A stretch of 56,673 nucleotides of DNA. Source: an uncultured Treponema sp. GTDB taxonomy: Bacteria > Spirochaetota > Spirochaetia > Treponematales > Treponemataceae. The notes beneath the pieces are model-generated. The model saw only the letters and a list, made by a program, of their open reading frames with translations, did not search any database and had not been told where the DNA came from. The stretch covers positions 15,278 to 71,950 of the forward strand of contig ONET01000025.1 in the NCBI GenBank assembly GCA_900316905.1. The letters are read 5' to 3'. The number at the start of each line of letters is the position of its first letter. Within the stretch, counting starts at the first letter, position 1. The translations under genes were made by a program, and so were the position numbers. Below are positions 49,853-56,673 of this stretch, piece by piece.

Positions 49853-51079
49853 TTAAAAGTCCAGTTCCTTGTGCTCCAAGCGCCAGTTGATGGCTCGCGT
49901 AAGGTAGTCGATGTAGGCGGGGTCCTTGCACATGTTCTTTCCTTCAACGTCGGAAAGCTTGGCCACGGGGCCGTCGTTGCATTCGGTGACTTTCATAACG
50001 ATGTTGAGCGGCTCCACGTCGGTGTCGTTGGCAAGGTAGGTGCCTATGCCAAAAGCCACGCGCGCCTTGTCCTTAAAATGCGCGTAAATGGCGGACGCGC
50101 GCTCAAAGTCCAGGCTGTCGCTGAACATTAGGCTTTTGGTTTTTGGGTCGATGCCAAGCGACTTGTAGTGGTCGATTAGCTTTTGGCCCCAAGCGTAGGG
50201 GTCGCCCGAATCGTGGCGCACGCCGCTAAAGAGCGTGGCGTAGGTTTTTCTAAAGTCGCGCAAAAAGACGTCGGTGCCAACGGTGTCGGTAAGGGCGATT
50301 CCGTTAAGGACGCCGTATTCTTTTACCCAGGCTTCAAGCATGAACCAGTTTGAGTAGGCGGGATTATGCTTTCTGTCGCCCTGGCCCACGCATTGGACAA
50401 ACTCGTGCGCCATCGTGCCGATTGGCTTTACGCCCATCTTTTTTGCAAGGAAGACGTTGCTTGTTCCCACAAAATAGGAATCCTTGAAGCCGCCGTTTTT
50501 TTGCGCGTCCAAAATTTTTTGAATCACGTATTCCTGGGCCTCGGAGCTAAGGCGGCGGCGCATTCCAAATTCCGAAAAGCCTCCGATGTTCCAAGTTCCG
50601 TCAACAAGGGCGGCAACTTTTTTGTCGGCGCGCTCCTTGAAGCTTTTGTAAAGCTCGCCATAGTCGTTGGCCATCCTAAAGTAAACTTCATTCACAATCG
50701 CCAGCGTGGGGATTTCGTAAAAGGAAGTGTTGGCCCAAGTGCCAAAGGTTTCTATTTCAAGGCCGCAGCCGGAATCCGTCGCGCGGATTTTAAATTCCTC
50801 AAAGCGCGGATGCCACAAGCGCAAGTAGTCAACGTAGTCGCGCTTAATCCATTCGATTTTTTTAAGGTAGCCCAATTCGTCCTCGTTAAACGAAAGCTCG
50901 CAATATGATTTTATCTGGCTGCGGATTTCTTCCACCATTTCCGGCGTAAACTTTACGTCCTTGTTGCGGCACTTAAAGTCCCACATCGTCATGTAGCTGG
51001 GGAACTGGTGGAATATCGCCTGCCCCATGCTGAACTTGTACATGTCCGTCTCTAAAAGACTTGTGATTATTTGTTGCAT
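49853..51079 (-). CDS. pncB: Nicotinate phosphoribosyltransferase
   Basis: 408 residues. LLETDMYKFSMGQAIF at the N-terminus, the activating His in IGTMAHEFVQ, and the phosphate-binding GVRHDSGDPYAWG and LMFSDSLDFE are all diagnostic. The enzyme makes nicotinate mononucleotide from nicotinate and PRPP with ATP, the salvage entry to NAD. AAAGGAG lies upstream. It is separated from the cyclase gene by about 140 bp in which only an AT-rich promoter-like stretch is seen (TATAAT at 49744-49749, minus strand). It lies 26 bp after the methyltransferase gene. Confidence 0.95.
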   Translation of the reverse strand: MQQIITSLLETDMYKFSMGQAIFHQFPSYMTMWDFKCRNKDVKFTPEMVEEIRSQIKSYCELSFNEDELGYLKKIEWIKRDYVDYLRLWHPRFEEFKIRATDSGCGLEIETFGTWANTSFYEIPTLAIVNEVYFRMANDYGELYKSFKERADKKVAALVDGTWNIGGFSEFGMRRRLSSEAQEYVIQKILDAQKNGGFKDSYFVGTSNVFLAKKMGVKPIGTMAHEFVQCVGQGDRKHNPAYSNWFMLEAWVKEYGVLNGIALTDTVGTDVFLRDFRKTYATLFSGVRHDSGDPYAWGQKLIDHYKSLGIDPKTKSLMFSDSLDFERASAIYAHFKDKARVAFGIGTYLANDTDVEPLNIVMKVTECNDGPVAKLSDVEGKNMCKDPAYIDYLTRAINWRLEHKELDF

Positions 51080-51105
51080 CTAAATGGCTCCTTTACTTTG
51101 CTGAA

Positions 51106-52041
51106 TTAAGCTATTTCCCTTTTCTCGGAATTTTCTTTTTCGTCCTTTGTATTATCAATATAGGATTTTATCGCATTTGCTACATATTTTCCCAAATTGA
51201 CGGGAACAGCGTTTCCAATCATTTGCTCTTGGTTTGTCTTTGAGCCAAGAAAAACAAAATCTTCAGGAAAAGTTTGAACCATCGCGCGTTCAGCCGTTGT
51301 CAAAGGTCTTATTCCATCTTTGCTTTTCACAGGATCGTTGGGACGCAATTCATAGCCTGCGGGCATCGGTCGATTCACGCCACGAATTGTTGGACTTGGC
51401 TCGTCCACGCTAAAAATGCCGCGGCGGACATAACTACGAGGATGACGGTAATAATACTTTATATCAAGTTTATCACCAAAATAATCTGCGACTGTCATCG
51501 GCTTTTTAGCAAGGTTCCCATTCAACTGCGAAAGCATAAAATTATCTTTCGCGCCCAAGCGTCCAACCATCACAAAGCGTTTTCGTTTTTGTGGAACGCC
51601 GCAAAGACTTGCGTCAAGGACAGTGTATGTCAAGCCATATCCGGCGTTTTTATATATCGCGATTGCGTCAACAAGTTTTTGGGTTTTTTTAATCCGTTCA
51701 ACATTTTCCATCACGAACCATTGCGGACGAACTGTTGAAATTATTTTCGCGTAAGAAACCGTAAGGTCGCCCCTGCCGTTGTTTTCGTCGCGCTTTCCCG
51801 CCGAAGAAAAGTCTTGGCAAGGCGGGCCGCCGATAATCATTTCCGGCCCATAAGCGCGAATTTTTTCAGAGGCTTCCTCTACATTCATTAAGTCTTGCTT
51901 TATCACAGGGTGAGAAAAATTTTTTTTGTAAACTTCAAGCGCGTCGTCCCAAAAGTCAAAGCCAGCCAAAACATCAAAGCCCGCCTTGATAAAGCCAAGG
52001 CTCAAGCCGCCGCAACCGCAAAACAAATCAACAACTTTCAT
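51106..52041 (-). CDS. DNA (cytosine-5) methyltransferase of a type II R-M system
   Basis: 311 residues, compact m5C enzyme. Motif I VVDLFCGCGGLSLGF, motif IV with the catalytic Cys in GGPPCQDFSSAGKR, motif VI ENVERI, motif VIII QKRKRF, motif X GNAVPVNLGKYV. The target-recognition region lies between about 175 and 235. It lies 7 bp after a restriction endonuclease gene and would protect the same site. GC is clearly lower than in neighbours, which suggests transfer. The last 15 residues are Lys/Glu-rich. Confidence 0.93.
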   Translation of the reverse strand: MKVVDLFCGCGGLSLGFIKAGFDVLAGFDFWDDALEVYKKNFSHPVIKQDLMNVEEASEKIRAYGPEMIIGGPPCQDFSSAGKRDENNGRGDLTVSYAKIISTVRPQWFVMENVERIKKTQKLVDAIAIYKNAGYGLTYTVLDASLCGVPQKRKRFVMVGRLGAKDNFMLSQLNGNLAKKPMTVADYFGDKLDIKYYYRHPRSYVRRGIFSVDEPSPTIRGVNRPMPAGYELRPNDPVKSKDGIRPLTTAERAMVQTFPEDFVFLGSKTNQEQMIGNAVPVNLGKYVANAIKSYIDNTKDEKENSEKREIA

Positions 52042-52048
52042 TCACGCC

Positions 52049-53107
52049 TCACTTGAAAATTTCAGGACTGTAAAACAGAACGGCGTCAAATCTCCGTTCA
52101 GGGCTAAGCATATTCTGCCCGCCGCCAAGTATTATATTCTTGATTTCATTTTTGCTTATTCTTGGATGCGTCAGTTCAGGACTTGCAAGAAATTTGTGGG
52201 TTTGAATTCCTGATATTGCAAAGGCCTTGTCGTTTGCGTTTCCGTAGGAATGATTTTTTATAATTTCAACATAATCAAATTTTTCATAAGCGCAAAAGTC
52301 AAACAGCATTTTGTAAATCCAAACAATCGTCCGCTGAAAGCGAGAAATTTCCGTGCCAGAGTTTTCTTCGCCCTTCAAGCACATTTGCAAAACCGCCAAA
52401 TTTGACCAAACAAAGGTATCCAGACAATCGTCGGCGAGCTGCATTTTGTCCTTTACGGTTTTCCACACAGGCTGCAAAATAAGCGGCGTTTGTTTTTTGC
52501 TCATGTCAGAAGCGACGTTCAAAACAACGTCCTCTATCGCCTTGTAATGCGGCGCGACTTCCTCCGCCGTTTCCCAATGGTTGATTTTAGGAACCCCAGC
52601 GATGAGCTTCCTAAGGCGCTCTTTGTTGTTTTCATAATTTTTGCAAATTGAGCAAGCCAAAAAGCAAATTGTCGGAGGCCTCATCACTATTTCACAGCTA
52701 TATTTGTCTTCGTCAAATTTTTTTGTCGTGTTATCTGGAAGCGCGGTCAGCTTGACTTCCAAACCGCAAAGGTTTTCGCCAGTTTCGAGATTCATCATCA
52801 CAAGATCGATTTTTTCTCGGTCGCCAGTGTAGAATTTTTCATAGGCGGAATATCCTGCTTCAAAATTGTAAAAGGCGCTGTCAGAAAGCGGGTCTATGTT
52901 GAAGAGTTCCTTTCCAGAAATATAGTCGTGAATCAAATTGTTTTTCTTGTCTGTCTTCAAATAAACAAGCGGAATATTTTTTGACGACATATAGGCGACG
53001 AGCGAAGCGGGAAAAGAAGAGTTGAATTGGTTCTTTCCCCAATACTGCGCCTTTGTGTAATCGCGGCTTGAATGTTTTTGACCAAAGAGTCCAGCCTGCA
53101 TTCGCAT
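52049..53107 (-). CDS. Type II restriction endonuclease, HindVP-like
   Basis: 352 residues. The N-terminus (QAGLFGQKHSSRDYTKAQYW, then GKNQFNSSFPASLVAYM) resembles the HindVP/HgiDI family, whose members cut GRCGYC. A PD-(D/E)XK core is visible: Asp in EKIDLVMMN and GLEVKL about 20 residues later. GGAG stands 5 nt before the ATG at 53107. It comes before its methyltransferase in the same transcript, so timing of protection on transfer would need control. The gene is AT-rich like its partner. The family is recalled from memory and the site is not proven here. Confidence 0.72.
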   Translation of the reverse strand: MRMQAGLFGQKHSSRDYTKAQYWGKNQFNSSFPASLVAYMSSKNIPLVYLKTDKKNNLIHDYISGKELFNIDPLSDSAFYNFEAGYSAYEKFYTGDREKIDLVMMNLETGENLCGLEVKLTALPDNTTKKFDEDKYSCEIVMRPPTICFLACSICKNYENNKERLRKLIAGVPKINHWETAEEVAPHYKAIEDVVLNVASDMSKKQTPLILQPVWKTVKDKMQLADDCLDTFVWSNLAVLQMCLKGEENSGTEISRFQRTIVWIYKMLFDFCAYEKFDYVEIIKNHSYGNANDKAFAISGIQTHKFLASPELTHPRISKNEIKNIILGGGQNMLSPERRFDAVLFYSPEIFK

Positions 53108-53225
53108 TAAATCTCCTTTCCTACCCGACTATAAGATATATGTTTTTTTGAAGTTTTCGCTCTATTTTTCAAAATATTTTGATTTTTTTTATTATTTTTT
53201 TTCAAAAACACTAGTCAAAAAATTC

Positions 53226-54005
53226 TTACCAGCCGCCCGACGCTCCGCCGCCGCCAAAGCCGCCGCCCCCGCCGCTGAATCCTCCACCTCCAAAATCGGA
53301 AGAGCCTGAGGAGCCAAAATAAAAAGAGCTGGACGAGCTGCCCGAGCCGCCCTTTCCCGCGTGGCGTATGAACCAAGAAGCCCAAGGAAGCCAGCTTAAA
53401 AAACTAAACTTTGTCGCCATGCTTCCGCTGAACATCACAAAATACAAAATGAAGAAAAGCGACAAGGCGGCCGCCGCCGGAAAATCAAAATCGTCGTCGT
53501 CGTCGCCAAGCGAAAGCTCTCCGCCCGCCGCTTCGGGCGCCAGAACGCTCGCGATTGCCTTGGCGCCGGCAGTGATTCCGTTTGAATAGGCTCCGTCCTT
53601 AAAGTCCGGCGCCATTATGTTCCTGATTATCAAGCCGCATTTTGCGTCGGTAAGGTCGCCTTCCGCGCCGTAGCCTGTCTCTATGCGAATCTTTTTTTCT
53701 TTAAATGCGACCAAAAGCAAAACGCCCATGTTGTTCTCGGCGTCGCCCAGCTGCCATTCGCGCGCGACTTTTATCGCGTATTCCTCCAGCGACTCGCCTT
53801 CCAACGACGGAATGGTAAGAACAGCGATTTGCGCGGCGGAGTTTTGGTCTATGGCCAAAAGGTATTCCTGCAAGTCGGCGCGCCCCTTTTGGGTCATTAT
53901 TCCGGCCAGGTCCATGACAGGGCTTTCCAGTTGCGGAACCTCAAGCGAAAAAAACGGGGCGGCAAAAAAAGCGGCCGCCGCAAGCGCGAACAAAAATTTT
54001 TTCAT
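53226..54005 (-). CDS. TPM-domain protein with signal peptide and Gly-rich end (YgcG-like)
   Basis: 259 residues. Signal peptide about 1-20, TPM domain about 25-150 (VMDLAGIMTQKGRADLQEYL, IETGYGAEGDLTDAKCG), acidic DDDDDFDF, one membrane helix about 185-205, then a Gly/Ser tail with GGGG runs ending GGASGGW. The domain was named after the thylakoid TLP18.3 and Psb32 proteins and is found with LemA in many bacteria. The role in the envelope is unknown. The ATG overlaps the upstream stop (ATGA). Confidence 0.9.
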   Translation of the reverse strand: MKKFLFALAAAAFFAAPFFSLEVPQLESPVMDLAGIMTQKGRADLQEYLLAIDQNSAAQIAVLTIPSLEGESLEEYAIKVAREWQLGDAENNMGVLLLVAFKEKKIRIETGYGAEGDLTDAKCGLIIRNIMAPDFKDGAYSNGITAGAKAIASVLAPEAAGGELSLGDDDDDFDFPAAAALSLFFILYFVMFSGSMATKFSFLSWLPWASWFIRHAGKGGSGSSSSSFYFGSSGSSDFGGGGFSGGGGGFGGGGASGGW

Positions 54006-54700
54006 CGTTCTAAAATCACAACTCCATTGTCAAGCTCGTCGGGATTGTCGGTCCGGTCGGCAGGGAAGCACTGCGCCAAAAGGTCGCCGCATTTTTGAAC
54101 CGCCGCGCAAAAGGCCGCCTCGGTGTTCTTTTTTCCAATTTCTTCGGAAAGTTCCGAAACTATCAAACGCCACAAATCCGGCCCGATTTTTTTCGCGATG
54201 CCTTCGTCGGCCAAGACGCGCGCCTGTTTTTCCAAGTAAGAAACAAAAATCAATATGCCGGTGCGCTCGCGGGTGGAAGAAACGCCGCATTCCAAAAAGG
54301 CGCGCATGGCCCTTTCGTTGACGGCCTTTTCCTTTATGGCCTTTGGAATCACAAGGCGGTCAAGCGGAAGAATCGCGTTTATCAATAAAAAAAACGGAAT
54401 GACAAAAAAGAAGGCCGCGAACACATAAATGGCCGGAAGCGTCCACGCGCTTGAAGTCCAATTTATGGCTTCGTCAAAAGCGCGGATTTTGTCGGCAAGC
54501 GGAAGCGCGCAAATGGCCGCAAGCAACGAAGCGAGCAGCGCGGCGAACAATTCCCAAAACGAATAGTCGCTTGATTCCGCCGCGAGCGCCACGACGATTT
54601 CGCCGCTGGTCTTTTCTTCCGCGCGCTTAACGGCTTGGCTCACGCGGCCAAGCGCTTCATTTGACAAGTTTAGTTTTTTGACAAGCTTTTTTGAGTTCAC
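54002..54700 (-). CDS. TPM-domain protein with two membrane helices
   Basis: 232 residues. N-terminal TPM half (VSQAVKRAEEKTSGEIVVALA), two hydrophobic helices (about 48-70 and 88-112), then FLECGVSSTRERTGILIFVSYLEKQARVLADEGI, typical of the cytosol-facing TPM variant without signal peptide. It is in one operon with the LemA gene (1-nt overlap) and the secreted TPM gene (4-nt overlap). Confidence 0.88.
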   Translation of the reverse strand: MNSKKLVKKLNLSNEALGRVSQAVKRAEEKTSGEIVVALAAESSDYSFWELFAALLASLLAAICALPLADKIRAFDEAINWTSSAWTLPAIYVFAAFFFVIPFFLLINAILPLDRLVIPKAIKEKAVNERAMRAFLECGVSSTRERTGILIFVSYLEKQARVLADEGIAKKIGPDLWRLIVSELSEEIGKKNTEAAFCAAVQKCGDLLAQCFPADRTDNPDELDNGVVILER

Positions 54701-55302
54701 TAAAATTCAACCTTGGGAGCGGACTGGGCTTCCTGACTGGCCGCGAATTGCGGGCGCTTTTCAAAGCCATGCTGGTTGGCCACAAGACTCTGCGGGAACC
54801 TTCGTATGAAGGTGTTGTATTTTTGAACCGCCTTGTTGTAGTCCTGCCGCGCGACCGCGATGCGGTTTTCAGTTCCTTCCAACTGGTCTTGCAAGGCCAA
54901 GAAATTTTGGTCGGCCTTAAGCTCCGGATAGTTTTCGGCGACCACCAAAAGGTTTCGCACGCCGGCGGTCAATGAATTTTGCGCGGCCTGAATTTTTTCC
55001 ATTTCGGCTGCGTCCTTGGGAACCCCGGCGCCGGCCATTGACTCGGCCGCCGCGCGCGCCTGCGTCACTTGGACAAAGGTGTCCTTTTCGTGGCTGGCGT
55101 AGCCTTTTACGGTGGACACAAGGTTTGGAATCAAGTCAACGCGGCGCTGGTACTGGTTTTGTACTTGCGCCCAAGCGGCCTCAACCGCCTCGTCATAGCC
55201 AACGATGGAATTGTAGTTGCCTACAAAAAAACGGTAAGCTGCAAAAGCCACGACAAGAATCGCGGCGACGACAATCAAAATTTTCTTTGAAGAGTTGCTC
55301 AT
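54700..55302 (-). CDS. lemA: LemA family protein
   Basis: 200 residues. Membrane helix about 8-26, then the helical LemA core: YNSIVGYDEAVEAAWAQVQNQYQRR, DLIPNLVSTVKGYASHE, YPELKADQNF and NRIAVARQDYN. Short external N-terminus and a C-terminal tail beyond FPQSLVA. LemA is a common bacterial envelope protein of unclear role. First gene of lemA-TPM-TPM, a frequent arrangement. Confidence 0.94.
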   Translation of the reverse strand: MSNSSKKILIVVAAILVVAFAAYRFFVGNYNSIVGYDEAVEAAWAQVQNQYQRRVDLIPNLVSTVKGYASHEKDTFVQVTQARAAAESMAGAGVPKDAAEMEKIQAAQNSLTAGVRNLLVVAENYPELKADQNFLALQDQLEGTENRIAVARQDYNKAVQKYNTFIRRFPQSLVANQHGFEKRPQFAASQEAQSAPKVEF

Positions 55303-55334
55303 GCCTATAGGATATTGCTTTTCGCGTTTTTTGT

Positions 55335-56438
55335 CTATCGCGCGCCGCGGGCGCAGTTGCGGCCGTCCGACTTGGCTTTGTAAAGGGCGCCGTCCGTGAC
55401 TTTTATCATGTTCTCAAAGTCGTAGTTCATGTTGTTTTGGTCAAAGTCCGCGTAGCCCAGGCTGATTGTGACAATTCCCAGCGGATTTTCAGGAACGTCA
55501 AATTTGATTTGCAGCGCGCGGACGGCTTCCAAAAGCTCCTCGGCGGCCTCGCCCAGTTCCTTGTAATCCTTTGACCAGCAAAGCGCGCAAAATTCTTCGC
55601 CGCCGTAACGGAAGATTTTAATCTTATGCTTTTCTCCAAATTCGGCAAAGCAATGGCCGATTTCGCCCAAGCAAATGTCGCCCGAGCGGTGGCCGTAATG
55701 GTCGTTGAATTGCTTGAAGTGGTCAATATCCATCATGAACATTCCGGTAGGCCGCATCAAAAGGCTGTTGATGCCGTTTCGCAAATGCTCAAACAATTTG
55801 CGTCGGTTGGGCAGCTGTGTAAGCGAGTCCGTGTTCCGTTCCACCGTAAGAACGCGCTGAGCGTCAAATCCATGCAAGCGGTTCATGCGCACGCTCTTTC
55901 CCATGACAATTCCTGCAAAGGCGTACAGCGAAAGATTCACCAAGTCCGAAGTGACAAAATGCCTGTCCTTGAATTTGACCGAAAAGAAAGCGCTCACCGC
56001 CACCGCAAGACAAACCAGCAAATTGACCCGCCAGGTTCTGTCCAAAAGCAAAAGCGGAATCATAAAAACAACGACCACGGCAGAAACATATTCCTGATCC
56101 GTCTCATACGAAAAATTGGCGCTGATGGCAAAACATATATAGAGCAAAAAGAATATGTATACCAAAATTACCGGATGCTTTTTGTAAAAGCCCTTAAAGA
56201 CAAACGACAAAGAAAAGACAAAAGCGTCAAGCGCGAAGAAAAGCAAATAGACTCTTTTGTAGGAAGCGGTGTAGCCAAAGCGGAATGAAATGAAGGCCAA
56301 AAAGGCCATGAGAATTCCCAAAATGACGGCGGCCACGCGAGTCACTGAAATCAAGAATTCGTTTACCGCCTCTCGGTTTTGCTTGAATAATTCTTTTTCG
56401 TTGCTTGAAAAAAACAACTCGCGAACGCTCATTCCCAT
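55335..56438 (-). CDS. Membrane GGDEF protein, probable diguanylate cyclase
   Basis: 367 residues from the ATG at 56438; a GTG at 56456 is possible but lies only 3 nt past the -10 box. Six or so hydrophobic helices from about 28 to 190, as in MASE-type sensor regions, then a GGDEF domain with TDSLTQLPNRRKL, MDIDHFKQFNDHYGH and RYGGEEFCAL (GGEEF about 277). The GGEEF variant is active in known enzymes. The RxxD inhibitory site is absent (KHKI at that place), unlike the cyclase at 24780. Monocistronic. Confidence 0.9.
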   Translation of the reverse strand: MGMSVRELFFSSNEKELFKQNREAVNEFLISVTRVAAVILGILMAFLAFISFRFGYTASYKRVYLLFFALDAFVFSLSFVFKGFYKKHPVILVYIFFLLYICFAISANFSYETDQEYVSAVVVVFMIPLLLLDRTWRVNLLVCLAVAVSAFFSVKFKDRHFVTSDLVNLSLYAFAGIVMGKSVRMNRLHGFDAQRVLTVERNTDSLTQLPNRRKLFEHLRNGINSLLMRPTGMFMMDIDHFKQFNDHYGHRSGDICLGEIGHCFAEFGEKHKIKIFRYGGEEFCALCWSKDYKELGEAAEELLEAVRALQIKFDVPENPLGIVTISLGYADFDQNNMNYDFENMIKVTDGALYKAKSDGRNCARGAR

Positions 56439-56459
56439 ATTCAAACGCCTATTCACTCT

Positions 56460-56488
56460 ATTCTAGCAGATTAATCTATTTTTGTGAA
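56460..56488 (-). promoter_or_regulatory. Promoter of the membrane GGDEF gene
   Basis: Minus strand TTCACA (56488-56483), 17-bp spacer, TAGAAT (56465-56460), 21 nt before the ATG at 56438. Confidence 0.6.
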
Positions 56489-56574
56489 TTCATTTTTCGC
56501 TTTTTTGCCAAAATTGGATTTTTTGGAGATTTTGCGCAATCGCGCGTTTTTCAAAAGTTTTTTTCCAAAATCGA

Positions 56575-56603
56575 TTGTTTTTATTCAAAAGTTAGTGTAA
56601 AAT
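56575..56603 (+). promoter_or_regulatory. Promoter at the right edge
   Basis: TTGTTT (56575-56580), 17-bp spacer, TAAAAT (56598-56603), 13 nt before the ATG at 56617. Confidence 0.5.
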
Positions 56604-56616
56604 GGATTGCGTAGAA

Positions 56617-56673
56617 ATGGCTGAAGAAAACGAAAGCATTTTAGGCCCAAAAACTTTTACGGCTTCCGTAAAA
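56617..56673 (+). CDS. Start of an unidentified gene (cut by the window end)
   Basis: The frame MAEENESILGPKTFTASVK is open to the edge. An in-frame ATG at 56602 lies inside the -10 box, so 56617 is preferred. No Shine-Dalgarno is visible. Too short to name. Confidence 0.45.
   Translation, partial: MAEENESILGPKTFTASVK

Overview
The window looks like a chromosome segment of a host-associated spirochaete, most likely a gut or rumen Treponema. This rests on gene content only: many FecR/fibronectin-type, BspA-type and SUMF1-type lipoproteins, a free-standing CheB, paired AstE/AspA-like genes, two Rpn-type PD-(D/E)XK genes, many cyclic-nucleotide signalling proteins, and GC near 50 percent. No tRNA, rRNA, CRISPR array or autonomous insertion sequence was recognised.

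Layout. 1-6200: end of a zinc ABC transporter binding protein with a small exported partner, an SDR, a DUF2271 protein plus a decayed DUF2271 tail, a DUF4160 pair, and a four-gene operon containing a CDF metal exporter that is divergent from a YegP-like gene. 6400-10230: a fatty acid synthesis operon (fabD-fabG-fabF-fabZ) with hairpins at gene ends. 10380-19830: signalling (HD-GYP-like protein, hybrid histidine kinase), an active and a degenerate AstE/AspA paralogue, HU, YhbY, CheB and glycerol kinase. 19930-23950: cellobiose phosphorylase, a 0.55 kb repeat cluster, and rsmE carrying an in-frame palindromic repeat. 24040-31160: HTH membrane protein, diguanylate cyclase, and the run ptsI-der-merR-rsm22. 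31190-40390: an accessory zone with two Rpn-like nuclease genes (one with its tail out of frame), a compact convergent locus that looks like a type I toxin-antitoxin module, and a 2028-residue BspA/beta-helix lipoprotein. 40388-49712: a translationally coupled four-gene cluster (adenylate cyclase, FecR/FnIII protein, outer-membrane barrel protein, SUMF1/C-type-lectin lipoprotein) whose last gene ends in what looks like a diversity-generating retroelement variable region. 49850-56673: pncB, a type II restriction-modification pair, a TPM/TPM/LemA operon, a second GGDEF protein and the start of one more gene.

Most interesting points. (1) At 32570-32916 a 30-residue hydrophobic peptide of TxpA/BsrE type has its own promoter, an antisense RNA with its own promoter and terminator, and 5' and 3' ends that pair over 13 nt, as in fold-back-inhibited toxin mRNAs. 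(2) At least seven genes have promoters ending 6-8 nt before the start codon and no Shine-Dalgarno, which implies leaderless transcripts. (3) The SUMF1 gene end has the codon signature of adenine mutagenesis, with no reverse transcriptase in the window. (4) One AstE/AspA paralogue has lost its metal and catalytic residues. (5) A dispersed palindromic repeat sits in intergenic regions and inside rsmE.

All calls come from reading the sequence and from knowledge of the families; no search or folding program was run.
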